64,000 bases of DNA, from positions 806,001 to 870,000 of the forward strand of contig NW_027077452.1 in assembly GCF_963924675.1 (NCBI RefSeq). Reading direction: 5' to 3'. Origin of the DNA: Phocoena phocoena. Lineage: Eukaryota; Chordata; Mammalia; Artiodactyla; Phocoenidae. Below the pieces are notes generated by a model. The model saw only the letters and a program-made list of their open reading frames with translations. It was not told the origin of the DNA and made no database searches. Positions within the stretch are counted from its first letter, which is position 1. Each line of letters starts with the position of its first letter. Shown piece after piece: positions 1-11,762 of the stretch. Both the position numbers and the translations under genes were made by a program.

Positions 1-1746
1 CTGGGTTTCCCATGCATGTATTAGCTGGAGGAAGAATCCCTTGAACCTGGAGAGTTGGGACCCATGGAATGGGTACCATGCAGTATGACTTCAAAGGGTC
101 TGCATTTGCTCACCAAAACTCACCAATGCTATCAGCCTGAAGTGTCCAGCCTTATGTCTCAACCAGCTCTGGGTGTAGATGTGGTCAATCACGGTTGCAT
201 CACATGCCCTGTGTGAATTAGTTAAGAATTGCTCTCGATTTCACTGTCTTTGTGTTTTGTTTTCGAAATTTATTTTGATAATGTTTTTATCGGATTTTCA
301 CTGCTGCGTTTCGGCCGCTGTACACACGCTTGATTCTCTTACGGAGACATATATATCCATGGGTTTTAAGATTCTTCCTAGTCAGCTATATTCCTAGGCG
401 TTGAATATGTGGTGTTGAGTCCATTTCATTAAGCAAGGAGTAGGTCTTGTCTATTACATATTTGGCTTATGGAATGTTATCTGTGCTAATTTCAGTCTCT
501 GGTTTTATGCAGCACCCCAAGGCACCTTTCCGCATAAGCAAGCAGTAGTTGGTTTTCTAAATTTGAGACCCTGTTCTGTTTTGTAATTCAGTTCATGTGT
601 AGTCAAGTTTACATTCCGTGTATTAGTGATATCTTATGATGTTTCTTTTTCTGTGTGAGGTAGTTCACGTAGAATCACCGTACCTGCATCCACTCACTAT
701 GCCGCTACGGGCCTGATGACACAGATTTCATTGCTGAGTGATATTGCATTGCACGTACGTGCCACAACTTCTTTATCCATTTTTTGCTTTCTGGGATATT
801 TACCTGGTACTGTAGACGAGCTTCTTGGGAACACAGCCGTCCCAAACTTTGGGGTGGCTCTCTGTTTTTGATTTTAATTTCCCTAAGGTATAGGACCATA
901 AGTGCAATTGCCATAGGCTGTGTTGCTTTATTTCTTACGTGTTTCAGGAAACACCATACAATTCTCCAGGGTGGCTGTTGGCAATTTACATCCTGCCAAT
1001 CATCATAACAAGGCTTCCTGTTCTCCATATCCTGTCCGACCTTTCTGGATTTTACACTTTTTTCAGATGGCCCTCTTGGCCGGGGGGCAGTGAGACTTCA
1101 TTGTAGTGCAGATTTCCTTTACAGGCTTGCTTGGTTGGCCAAAAAGGGCGTATGCGTTTTTTCCTGAATATATTCAGGAAAAAACGCATACGCCCTTTTT
1201 GGCCAAGTGCATCATTGTCGACGTTCTGCCTCTTTTCCTATGCTTTCAGGGCAATTCCAGTCTACCCCCTGCAATCGTTTTCTTGAAATTCTGCCCCGCT
1301 TTCAAGTCCCCTTCGCAGGCTTACTTCAATATATTTTTGGAGGATAACTGTCATTTATAACTCTGCAGGTTTGTGAATTACAGTGCCCCTGAGCTCCTTT
1401 CTTCAACTCGCTTTCTTGTGAGCTGGGCACAAAACCGCAGGATTGCTTCAGGCCCTAATCTGTTTTCAGCAGGGCATGCTGAGCCTTTGTTTAATTCCTC
1501 TTCCTGGTGGGCAATGAGCGTTACATTTGCCCGTGCAGACACCTACAGCTAGTCTCTCATTGGTTCTCCCTATTCCTGTTCATCTTGCACATAAATTGCA
1601 AGCTGTGCCAAACAGGAGGTTAAACGCACTGACTCTCCAAGCGGGGAGAGTGTTAGTAAAGCATCTGGAATGGTGAACCCGAGAACCAGGATACGAAAAC
1701 TGAGATGCATTTTAAATCGTTTCCCAATCACACGGTGGATGATACT
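1..1746 (+). repeat. Satellite monomer U1 (common cetacean satellite type, subfamily b)
   Basis: First of the 1.75-kb tandem units; the window opens at the phase I use as unit start (ctgggtttcccatgcatg, recurring at 1,747). Parts: unknown origin 1-365; antisense L1 3'-end relic about 365-1,075; perfect 72-bp palindrome 1,135-1,206; unknown origin 1,207-1,746. Subfamily b markers are aactttgggg near 844 and gtgcaattgcc near 902. The array must continue to the left of the window. The family name rests on unit length and the cetacean context, from memory. Confidence 0.88.
1135..1206. repeat. 72-bp perfect palindrome (representative copy)
   Basis: The left arm starts TTGGCCAAAAAGGGCGTATG, the centre is CCTGAATATATTCAGG, and the right arm is the exact reverse complement with no spacer. 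It can in principle extrude a 36-bp hairpin on each strand. Symmetry stops at both outer edges (g before, g after). The left edge in context, ttggttggccaaaaag, resembles the terminal inverted repeat of a cetartiodactyl mariner as I remember it, so it may be a MADE1-like miniature element; this is inference. One copy occurs per monomer. Confidence 0.85.
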
Positions 1747-3492
1747 CTGGGTTTCCCATGCATGTTTTAGCTGGAGGAAGAATCCCTTGAACCTGGAGAG
1801 TTGGGACCCATGGAATGGGTACCATGCAGTATGACTTCAAAGGGTATGCATTTGCTCACCGAAACTCACCAATGCTATCAGCCTGAAGTGTCCAGCCTTA
1901 TGTCTCAACCAGCTCTGGGTGTAGATGTGGTAAATCCCGGTTGCATCACATGCCCTGAGTGAATTATTTAAGAATTGCTCTCTATTTCACTGTCTTTGTG
2001 TTTTGTTTCGAAATTTATTTTGATAATGGGATTTATCGGATTTTCACTGCTGCGTTTCGGCCGCTGTACACACGCTTGATTCTCTTACGGAGACATATAT
2101 ATCCATGGGTTTTAAGATTCTTCCTAGTCAGGTATATTCCTAGGCGTTGAATATGTGGTGTTGAGTCCATTTCGTTGAGCAAGGAGTAGGCCTTGTCTAT
2201 TACATATTTGGCTTATGGAATGTTATCTGTGCTAATTTCAGTCTCTGGTTTTATGCAGCACCCCAACGAACCTTTCCCCATAAGCAAGCACTAGTTGGTT
2301 TTCTAAATTTGAGACCCTGTTCTGTTTTGTAATTCAGTTCATGTGTAGTCAAGTTTACATTCCGTGCATTAGTGATATCTTATGATGTTTCTTTTTCTGT
2401 GTGACGTAGTTCACGTAGAATCACCGTACCTGCATCCACTCACTATGCCGCTACGGGCCTGATGACACAGATTTCATTGCTGAGTGATACTGCATTGCAC
2501 GTACGTGCCACAACTTCTTTATCCATTTTTTGCTTTCTGGGATATTTACCTGGTACTGTAGACGAGCTTCTTGGGAACACAGCTGTCCCAAACTTTGGGG
2601 TGGCTCTCTGTTTTTGATTTTAATTTCCGTAAGGAATAGGACCATAAGTGCAGTTGCCATAGGCTGTGTTGCTTTATTACTTACGTGTTTCAGGAAACAC
2701 CATACACTTCTCCAGGGTGGCTGTTGGCAATTTACATCCTGCCAATCAGCATAACAAGGCTCCCTGTTCTCCATATCCTGTCCTATCTTTCTGGATTTTA
2801 CACTTTTTTCAGATGGCCATTTTGCCCGGGGTGCAGTGAGACTTCATGGTAGTGCAGATTTCCTTTACAGGCTTGCTTGGTTGGCCAAAAAGGGCGTATG
2901 CGTTTTTTCCTGAATACATTCAGGAAAAAAAGTATACGCTCTTTTTGGCCAAGTGCATCATTGTCGACCTTCTGCCTCTTTTCCTATGCTTTCAGGGCAA
3001 TTCCAGTCTACCCCCTGCAATCGTTTTCCTGAAATTCTGCCCCGCTTTCAAGTCCCCTTCGCAGGCTTAGTTCAATATATTTTTGGAGGATAGCTGTCAT
3101 TTATAACTCTGCAGGTTTGTGAATTACAGTGCCCCTGAGCTCCTTTCTTCAACTCGCTTTCTTGTGAGCTGGGCACAAAACCGCAGGATTGCTTCAGGCC
3201 CTAATCTGCTTCAGGCAGGGCATGCTGAGCCTTTGTTTAATTCCTCTTCCTGGTGGGAAATGAGTGTTACATTTGCCCGTGCAGACACCTACAGCTAGTC
3301 TTTCATTGGTTCTCCCTATTCGTGTTCATCTTGCACAGAAATTGCAAGCTGTGCCAAAGAGGAGGTTAAAGGCACTGACTCTCCAAGCGGGGAGAGTGTT
3401 AGTAAATCATCTGGAATGGTGAAACCGAGGACCAGGATACGAAAACTGAGTTGCATTTTAAATCGTTTCCCAATCACACGGTGGACGATACT
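1747..3492 (+). repeat. Satellite monomer U2 (subfamily b)
   Basis: Full unit. It carries b markers (aactttgggg, gtgcagttgcc). The palindrome at 2,881-2,952 is damaged: the right arm reads agtatacgctc instead of cgcatacgccc and the centre is gaatacattc. The minus-strand frame at 2,451-2,774 preserves part of the L1 ORF2 C-terminus. Confidence 0.9.
2112..2815 (-). mobile_element. Antisense L1 3'-end relic forming part of the satellite monomer (representative, in U2)
   Basis: On the minus strand the frame at 2,451-2,774 ends KKWIKKLWHVRAMQYHSAMK. The L1 at 20,880-21,092 in this window has DEWIKKMWHIYTMEYYSALK, and 11 of 20 positions agree. On the plus strand, ttctgttttgtaattcagtt, tagtgatatcttatgatg and caatttacatcctgcc match antisense L1 words (compare 13,480-13,900). 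The relic covers roughly phases 365-1,075 and appears in every full monomer. Confidence 0.85.
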
Positions 3493-5239
3493 CTGGATTT
3501 CCCCTGCATGTTTTAGCTGGAGGAAGAATGCCTTGAACCTGGAGAGTTGGGACCCATGGAATAGGTACCATGCAGTATGACTTCAAAGGGTCTGCATTTG
3601 CTCACCGAAACTCACCAATGCTATCAGCCTGAAGTGTCCAGCCTTATGTCTCAACCAGCTCTGGGTGTAGATGTGGTCAATCCCGGTTGCATCACATGCC
3701 CTGAGTGAATTATTTAAGAATTGCTCTCTATTTCACTGTCTTTGGGTTTTGTTTTTGAAATTTATTTTCATAATGGGATTTATCAGATTTTCACTGCTGC
3801 GTTTATGCCGCTGTACACACGCTTGATTCTCTTATGGAGACATATAAATCCATGGGTTTTAAGATTCTTCCTAGTCAGGTATATTCCTAGGCGTTGAATA
3901 TGTGGTGTTGAGTCCATTTCGTTGAGCAAGGTGTAGGTCTTGTCTATTACATATTTGGCTTATGGAATGTTATCTGTGCTAATTTCAGTCTCTGGTTTTA
4001 TGCAGTACCCCAAGACACCTTTCCCCATAAGCAAGCACTAGTTGGTTTTCTAAATTTGAGACCCTGTTCTGTTTTGTAATTCAGTTCATGTGTAGTCATG
4101 TTTACATTCCGTGTATTAGTGATATCTTATGATGTTTCTTTTTCTGTGTGAGGTAGTTCACGTAGAATCACCGTACCTGCATCCACTCACTATGCCGCTA
4201 CGGGCCTGATGACACAGATTTCATTGCTGAGTGATATTGCATTGCACGTACGTGCCACAAATTATTTATCCATTTTTTGCTTTCTGGGATATTTACCTGG
4301 TACTGTAGACGAGCTTCTTGGGAACACAGCCGTCCCAAACTTTGGGGTGGCTCTCTGTTTTTTATTTTAACTTCCGTAAGCTATAGGACCATAAGTGGAA
4401 GTGCCATAGGCTGTGTTGCTTTGTTTCTTACGTGTTTCAAGAAACACCATACACTTCTCCAGGGTGGCTGCTGGCAATTTACATCCTGCCAATCAGCATA
4501 ACAAGGCTCCCTGTTCTCCATATCCTGTCCTACCTTTCTGGATTTTACACTTTTTTCAGATGGCCCTTTTGCCCGGGGGGCAGTGAGACTTCATTGTAGT
4601 GCAGATTTCCTTTACAGGCTTGCTTGGTTGGCCAAAAAGGGCGTATGCGTTTTTTCCTGAATATATTCAGGAAAAAACGCATACGCCCTTTTTGGCCAAG
4701 TGCATCATTGTCCACGTTCTGCCTCTTTTCCTATGCTTTCAGGGCAATTCCAGTCTACCCCCTGCAATGGTTTTCCTGAAACTCTGCCCCGCTTTCAAGT
4801 CCCAATCGAAGGCTTACTTCAATATATTTTTGGAGGATAGCTGTCATTTATAACTCTGCAGGTTTGTGAATTACAGTGCCCCTGAGCTCCTCTCTTCAAC
4901 TCGCTTTCTTGTGAGCTGGGCACAAAACCGCAGGATTGCTTCAGGCCCTAATCTGTTTCCGGCAGGGCACGCTGAGCCTTTGGTTAATTCCTCTTCCTGG
5001 TGGGAAATGAGCGTTACATTTGCCCGTGCAGACACCTACAGCTAGTCTCTCATTGGTTCTCCCTATTCCTGTTCATCTTGCACAGAAATTGCAAGCTGTG
5101 CCAAAGAGGAGTTTAAAGGCACTGACTCTCCAAGCGGGGAGAGTGTTAGTAAAGCATCTGGAATGGTGAACCCGAGGACCAGGATACGAAAATTGAGATA
5201 CATTTTAAATCGTTTCCCAATCACACGGTGGACGATACT
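3493..5239 (+). repeat. Satellite monomer U3 (a/b mosaic)
   Basis: Full unit with a perfect palindrome at 4,628-4,699. It is a mosaic: the b marker aactttgggg near 4,337 is followed within about 60 bases by the a markers aagctatagg and gtggaagtgcc. It has tttatgccgctg near 3,803 where most central-array monomers have tttcggccgctg. Confidence 0.9.
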
Positions 5240-6986
5240 CTGGGTTTCCCATGCATGTTTTAGCTGGAGGAAGAATCCCTTGAACCTGGAGAGTTGGGAC
5301 CCATGGAATGGGTACCATGCAGTATGACTTCAAAGGGTCTGCATTTGCTCACCGAAACTCACCAATGCTATCAGCCTGAAGTGTCCAGCCTTATATCTCA
5401 ACCAGCTCTGGGTGTAGATGTGGTCAATCCCGGTTGCATCACATGCCCTGAGTGAATTATTTAAGAATTGCTCTGTATTTCACTGTCTTTGTGTTTTCTT
5501 TTTGAAATTTATTTTGATAATGGGATTTATCGGATTTTCACTGCTGCCGTTATGCCGCTGTACACACGCTTGATTCTCTTACGGAGACATATAAATCCAT
5601 GGGTTTTAAGATTCTTCCTAGTCAGGTATATTCCTAGGCGTTGAATATGTGGTGTTGGGTCCATTTCGTTGAGCAAGGAGTAGGTCTTGTCTATTACATA
5701 TTTGGCTTATGGAATGTTATCTGTGCTAATTTCAGTCTCTGGTTTTATGCAGCACCCCAACGCACCTTTCCCCATAAGCAAGCACTAGTTGGTTTTCTAA
5801 ATTTGAGACCCTGTTCTGTTTTGTAATTCAGTTCATGTGTAGTCAAGTTTACATTCCGTGTATTAGTGATATCTTATGATGTTTCTTTTTCTGTGTGACG
5901 TAGTTCACGTAGAATCACCGTACCTGCATCCACTCACTATGCCGCTACGGGCCTGATGACACAGATTTCATTGCTGAGTGATATTGCATTGCACGTACGT
6001 GCCACAACTTCTTTATCCATTTTTTGCTTTCTGGGATATTTACCTGGTACTGTAGACGAGCTTCTTGTGAACACAGCCGTCCCAAACATTGGGGTGGCTG
6101 TCTGTTTTTGATTTTAATTTCCATAATCTTTGGGACCATAAGTGGAAGTGCCATAGGCTGTGTTGCTTTGTTTCTTATGGGTTTCAGGAAACACCATACA
6201 CTTCTCCAGGGTGGCTGTTGGCAATTTACATCCTGCCAATCAGCATAACAAGGCTCCCTGTTCTCCATATCCTGTCCTACCTTTCTGGATTTTACACTTT
6301 TTTCAGATGGCCCTTTTGCCCATGGGGCAGTTAGACTTCATTGTAGTGCAGATTTCCTTTACAGGCTTGCTTGGTTTGCGAAAAAGGGCGTATGCGTTTT
6401 TTCCTGAATATATTCAGGAAAAAATGCATACGCACTTTTTGGCCAAGTGCACCATTGTCGACGTTCTGCCTCTTTTCCTATGCTTTCTGGGCAATTCCAG
6501 TCTACCCCCTGCAATCGTTTTCCTGAAATTCTGTCCCGCTTTCAAGTCCCCATCGCAGGCTTACTTCAATATATTTTTGGAGGATAGCTGTCATTTATAA
6601 CTCTGCAGGTTTGTGAATTACAGTGCCCCTGAGCTCCTTTCTTCAACTCGCTTTCTTGTGAGCTGGGCACAAAACCGCAGGATTGCTTCAGGCCCTAATC
6701 TGTTTCCGGCAGGGCACGCTGAGCCTTTGGTTAATTCCTCTTCCTGGTGGGAAATGAGCCTTACATTTGTCCGTGCAGACACCTATAGCTAGTCTCTCAT
6801 TGGTTCTCCCTATTCCTGTTCATCTTGCTCAGAAATTGCAAGCTGTGCCAAACAGGAGGTTAAAGGCACTGACTCTCCAAGCGGGGAGAATGTTAGTAAA
6901 CCGTCTGGAATGGTGAACCCGAGGACCAGGATACGAAAACTGAGATGCATTTTAAATCGTTTCCTAATCCCACGGTGGACCATACT
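5240..6986 (+). repeat. Satellite monomer U4 (a-like)
   Basis: Full unit with aacattgggg and gtggaagtgcc, plus a private aatctttggg before the second marker. The palindrome at 6,375-6,446 has several mismatches (left edge ttgcga, right arm tgcatacgcac). Like U3 it has atgccgctg rather than cggccgctg. Confidence 0.9.
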
Positions 6987-8717
6987 CGCCGTTTCCCACG
7001 CATGTTTTAGCTGAAGAAAGAATCCCTTGAACCTGGAGAGTTGGGACCCTTGGATTGGGTACCATGCAGTATGACTTCAAAGGATCTGCATTTGTTCACC
7101 GAAACTCACCAATGCTATCAGCCTGAAGTGTCCAGCCTTATGTCTCAACCAGCTCTGGGTGTAGATGTGGTAAATCCAGGTTGCATCACATGCCCTGAGT
7201 GAATTATTTAAGAATTGCTTCCTATTTCACTGTCATTGTGTTTTGTTTTTGCAATTTATTTTAATAATGGGATTTATCGGATTTTCACTGCTTCGTTTAT
7301 GCCGCTGTACACGCGCTTGATTCTGTTACGGAGACATATAAGTCCATGGGTTTTAAGATTCTTACTAATCCGGTATATTCTTAGGCATTGAATATGGCGT
7401 GTGGAGTCCATTTCGTTGAGCAAGGAGTAGGTCTTGACTATTACATATTTGGCTTATGGAATGGTATCTGTGCTAATTTCAATCTCTGGTTTTATGCAGC
7501 ACCCCAACTCACCTTTCCCCTTAAGGAAGCATAAGTTGGTTTTCTTAATTTGAAACCCTCTTCTCTTTTGTAATTCAGTTCATGTGTAGCCATGTTAACA
7601 TTCCATGTATTAGTGATATCTTATGTCTTTTTCTTTTTGAATTATGTCACTTCGAATGATCACACGTAACTCCTCTTGAGTTGTTATAACTGGCCGTATT
7701 TCATTGATTTCCAGGCTGAGTAATATTCCACTCTACATAAGCACCACATCTCTGTCCGTTTTTTCTCTGCAGATACTTTAAGTTATATCCTAGTCGAGGA
7801 TCTTTTAAACAGAGAGGTGGTAAACATTGGGGTGCCTGTGTCCTCTCGATTTTTGTTTTTCCCAAGATATACGTCCATGAGTGCAAGTGCCCTGTGCTCG
7901 GTAGCTCATTTTTTAGATGCTTTAGTAAACACAATAGACTTATCCAGAGTGACCGTTGGCAATATACATTTCCACTATAAGACTCACAGGGCTCCCTTTT
8001 CTCCTTGCCCTGTCCTGCATTTCTGGTGTTTACACTTTATGAGGACGGCTCTTCTGACTGATGCAAAGTGATATGTTTTGTAGTATTGATTTCCAGTGCC
8101 CACCTGTTTGGTTGGCTAAAAAAGTGTATGCCCTTTTCTTGAATATATACAGAAAAAGACGCATACACCCTTTTTGGCCAACTGCAATGTTGGCAATGTT
8201 CAGCCCCTTTTCTTGTGCTTAATGGCGAGTCCTTTCTACCTCTTCCAATCCCTTTCCTGCCATTCTCCGTTGCTTACAAGTCCTTTTCTCTGACTTTCCT
8301 CAAGACATTTTTCAGTGATAGATATTTTCAATTCTGCAGTTTCGTGAATTTTAGTGCCCCTGAGTTCCATTTTCCAACTTGTGTTTATGGGAACTGGCCA
8401 CAAAGCATCAGGATTCCTCAAGCCCTATTCTGTTTCCATGGGCAACCCTAGCCTTTGGTCAATTCGTCTTCCTGATTGGAAATTAGAGTGGCATGTGCCT
8501 GTCCGAACACCTAGGACTTGTCTCTCATTGTTCCTCCTCCTTCTGCTTCATCCTCTGGACAAATTCCAAACTGTATGCAACAGGATGTTGACAGTGCTGA
8601 CATCTCCAAGTGGGGAGACTGTTAGTAAAGACGCTGGAGTGGTGAACCCTAGCACCAAGAGATGAGGAGATGAGATGCCTTTTCCAAACTTTTCCCGATC
8701 AGACGGTATACCATCCT
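6987..8717 (+). repeat. Diverged satellite monomer U5 at the array edge
   Basis: It aligns by eye to the satellite along its whole length, with substitutions rising sharply after about 7,540 and a net loss of about 16 bases. The palindrome is recognisable at 8,112-8,181 but its arms no longer match. In the L1-derived part it stays closer to L1 (ctgagtaatattcca near 7,716, aacattggggtgcctg near 7,825) than the homogenised monomers do. Confidence 0.82.
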
Positions 8718-8800
8718 CTGGGTGTGACAGGCATGTTTTAGGTGTAGGAAGGGTCCCATTCATGTGAGGAGAACACCAGGGGATTTTAAATATCAGTGTC
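8718..8800 (+). repeat. Satellite stub ending the left array
   Basis: The first roughly 80 bases of another diverged unit (ctctgggtgtgacaggcatg, then gtcccattcatgtgagga against the usual tcccttgaacctggaga). The resemblance fades by about 8,800, so the exact junction is uncertain. Confidence 0.6.
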
Positions 8801-8981
8801 TCTCCGCAACCCAAACTGGGGAATTTTTTAAGCTACGGCTACACATATGTTCATTAAGGGCCTTGGGAAGTAGGCAGAGTCCAAACTTTAGATGATTGAA
8901 GTCTTCAGGGTCAGAAGCACTCACCACTGTCTTCCCTTAGATTCCATTTTTACTGTCATTGATGGATGATGTCAATAAAAA
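8801..8981. other. Unrecognised non-satellite sequence
   Basis: About 180 bases between the satellite stub and the first L1 fragment. No repeat family, open frame of note or RNA gene was recognised. Confidence 0.5.
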
Positions 8982-9150
8982 TATCTATTCTTTTTCAGAT
9001 CATTTCCCCTTATAGGTTATTGCAAAATATTGAGTGTAGTTCCCTGTGCTATACAGTAGTTCCTTGCTGATGATTTCATACATAGCAGTGTGTATGTGTT
9101 AATCCCAAACTGTTAATTGATCCCTCCTCCTACCATTTCCCTTTGGTAAT
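8982..9150 (-). mobile_element. L1 3'-UTR fragment, antisense (5'-truncated)
   Basis: The stretch containing ttataggttattgcaaaat, agttccctgtgctatacagt and ttaatcccaaactgttaa is the reverse complement of the cetartiodactyl L1 3' UTR as I remember it. A pyrimidine-rich run (attctttttcag) at the left is where the poly-A tail of a minus-strand copy would lie. It stops at tttggtaa near 9,150, before any ORF2 sequence. I saw no clear target-site duplication. Confidence 0.7.
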
Positions 9151-10429
9151 AATAAATTATAAGATTTTATGCTTCTCAGAAATGGGGGAGCTGAAAGAGA
9201 GGTATCATTTTCAATGCAAAAGCATTTAAAACAAGATTGAAGCTTTAACCAAGATTATTAGATGTACATCCTTGGAAAGAAATCACTTTGTTTCTCTAAT
9301 ATTGACCTGACAAAGAAGACAAACCTTTTCACTGAACTTGCTTATAAGAAAGTGATGGAAATATCAAATGGAAGTGTTAGAAACATCTTATTTTACCCGA
9401 GCCTTATACACTGTTCTATGTTAATTACAGTTTGGCTCACACATCTGTTCATTGAAGTTACAATGTTCTCAATTTCTGTTACTGATCCTCCAGAGTGGAC
9501 GCCAACAAGTGTCCCCCTGCCCAGTGTCATTGGAGCCAATAGATCGAGACTGAGTTTGGTTCAAAAGCAAAGGAAACTTTATATTTTGATCAGAGAATGG
9601 AGAGGTGCTACCCTGTGGGCTGTGGGCTGGGCTGCTGTGTAGAGATCCTGTCAGAGTCACTGGGAGGGAGGGGGCTGAGCTCTCGAGGACCTGGTTGGCT
9701 GCAGCTCAGGCTCTATGTCACGGAGTCTGAACTGGGCCCCAGGAGCTGAAGTGTCATCGAGCCATTCTGCTCTAGGAAATCTGGTCTGAAGTGCCGGGTG
9801 TGGAACCTCTGTATGCGGGACACTAGGAGCACCTGAAATTAGACAAAGCACAAAGGATAAAAATGGTTAGACTTTATTTTATTGCCCAGATTCTATTTTT
9901 ATCTCCCAGGCATTTTTAAGGGGCTTTGCCTGGGACAAACTTCTCTTCTGCCTTTTGTCCCTTTCCTCATTCTTGGAGTGCTGCGGGTGCAGACCCTTCT
10001 TCTGTAACTGCTGAGTGCTGAGTTAGGAGGCTTCATACCCGTGGGCGAGGGTCAGAACTTCTCCCCAGCAGCCTCCAGGTGACGTTGATTGTCCCCAGGC
10101 CTCCTGCCTCCCTGCTCGTCCACCTGAGCACCAGTATTGGAAGTGTTATAGATTCTAATGACCTTTAAGGGTCCAGAAAGGAGATGTGCAGTGGCGCTGT
10201 GAGGTCCAGTTTCACTCCGCCCCACATTTGTTCGGCCACCTTAGGCTGACCGTTTCTGCCAGCCTAGATGCTCTGACTGACCGTTTCTGCCAGCCTAGAT
10301 GCTCTGACCAACAGTCTGCGCTTTCTTCCATTAGGCCCCTGAATTAACGTAAAAACAGCACCAGGTGTCAGGATCCTGCCCGCTCAGCTCCCAGACAGTC
10401 CAGGGTCAGTGGTGATGAAGGATCATGAT
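9151..10429. other. Unrecognised island sequence with a 31-bp direct duplication
   Basis: AT-rich to about 9,480, then more GC-rich. The open frames here (for example plus strand 9,262-9,642) show no domain I recognise, and I find no convincing splice-site or codon pattern. A 31-bp segment starting ctgaccgtttctgccagcct occurs twice back to back (10,246-10,276 and 10,277-10,307). The last few hundred bases may belong to the retroviral remnant that follows, but I cannot show it. Confidence 0.4.
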
Positions 10430-11760
10430 GGTCACTGAGTCAAGAGCCTTTGGAAGTAAACAGGAGTCCAGCCGGTCTTATTGGCCACCATCATCAGGGT
10501 GTCTGTAGGCTTTTCTATGGTGACAGCATGATATACGGTTCCCCCGCCAAGATTATTAGCTCCCCTCTGGGTACAGTAAGTACTGCAAGCAGTAGTCTAC
10601 TCTTTTGGGACACACTCTTGTTGTTTTATGAGAGAAACTCCAGGTCAAGTGATGGTCACACGGGTCGTCATGGTGCCCCGTTGCCCCCGGTTATCTCTCT
10701 GGAGGTTGGAGTTGGAGGGCCTCCTCAATCGAGGTCAGTGTGCCCACGGAGCAAACCCTGCAACTTCAGGGCATGGTTGGGGATTAGGATCACCACGTGG
10801 GGTCCGTTTCCCTTAGAAGGGAGGTGGCCTTTTGGGCTGCTGATTTCCAGGTTTTCAGATACCACCAGTATCTTGGCCAGATGTGGCGGTGGGCCAAGCC
10901 CCTTGGTGACCATAGCTTATCCTACCTGGATGGCATTCTTGCATTGTTCCATTTCAAGTGGTCCCAGTTTTTGCACTAATACTCCAATGGCGATTCACCT
11001 TTCACCAGGAATGTAAAGGTCAAAGGGTTTAGCTAAATTAGGGAGTTCCAGGGCAAGGGTCTGAATTGACTGCTCTTTCCATTCTTGAAAGGCCACTTCT
11101 GGATTCTATTCAAAAGGATCATCATCTTTTCCTTTCAGTGTTTCATATAGAGGCCCAGCTAGTAGACTGTAGTTAGGGATCCAGAGGCAGGAAACCCTGG
11201 CTTCCCCAGGAACCCCTAAGCTGTCTTCTAGTTTCAGAAAGGGGTAAGGCTGTAAATTGTTTCTTCCCTTTCCTGGGATGGGCTTCTCCGACCTTCTGTG
11301 AGAATGAAGCCCAGGCAGGTCACCGTAGTCTGTGATACTTGAGCTTTTTCGTGGACAACTTCTATCCTTTATTGGCTTGGTAGTTCTGAGGCCTCCTTAG
11401 TAGGGCTGGCGATCAGAATGTCGTCTGAATATTGAAGGAGTGTTTCCTTTTCCAGAGGTAGAACTTTTAGGTCTTTAGCTGAGCTTTCCCCAAAGATGGT
11501 GTGGGAATTTTTGAACCCTTGGGGCAAGACAGCCTGGAAGTATTGTTTTAGTTGTATGTTGAGTCCTGTCACTCACAAGCCAAAATTTCTTGTGACTCTG
11601 GGACTAATGGAATACAAAAGAAGGCATCAGTGAAGACTAATACAGAATACCAAGTCCTGGTGGTTGGTAGAATGACCAGCAGGGTGTAGGATTTAGGAAC
11701 TACTGGAGGTATATCCTCAGTGGCTTCACTGACTGTCCTGACATCCTTTACCAGGACTCC
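10430..11760 (-). pseudogene. pol: Broken class I (gammaretrovirus-like) endogenous retrovirus pol
   Basis: Read on the minus strand, short stretches in shifting frames resemble gammaretroviral reverse transcriptase. The clearest is the open frame at 11,369-11,572: it has VLPQGFKNS at about 11,504-11,530 and the polymerase box LLQYSDDILIA, with YSDD at 11,420-11,431 (the YxDD form with both aspartates kept). Upstream (11,600-11,760) are fragments of the fingers region; downstream (about 11,130-11,200) is a thumb/connection-like piece with LWIPNYSLLAGPLY; further down to about 10,720 are RNase H tether-like fragments. Stop codons and frameshifts separate them, so this is a dead copy. I recognised no paired LTRs, gag or env. 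Confidence 0.72.
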
Positions 11761-11762
11761 AG

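Noticed and set aside
705..1028. Conserved 107-aa minus-strand and 84-aa plus-strand open frames in nearly every monomer
   Set aside because: They recur only because the DNA repeats, overlap each other and the palindrome, start at non-ATG or arbitrary codons, and the minus one is a decayed L1 ORF2 tail.
1939..1953. Possible CENP-B box (CCCGGTTGCATCACA, reverse orientation) in each monomer
   Set aside because: It keeps CCCG and the central T but has CACA where CGAA is needed: 7 of 9 core positions by my count. Probably chance; a CENP-B or CENP-A ChIP experiment would decide.
5990..6004. 12-bp palindrome gcacgtacgtgc in many monomers as a regulatory site
   Set aside because: It lies in the L1-derived part at the place of the L1 word ttgtatatatgtacc and varies between monomers (gtacgtacgtgc, gcatgtacgttc); nothing supports a function.
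1..8717. CRISPR-like or VNTR array
   Set aside because: Units are 1.75 kb and contiguous with no spacers, in a mammalian genome.
9262..9642. 126-aa plus-strand frame in the island
   Set aside because: No recognisable domain, no upstream or splice context, and it is overlapped by antisense frames; consistent with chance.
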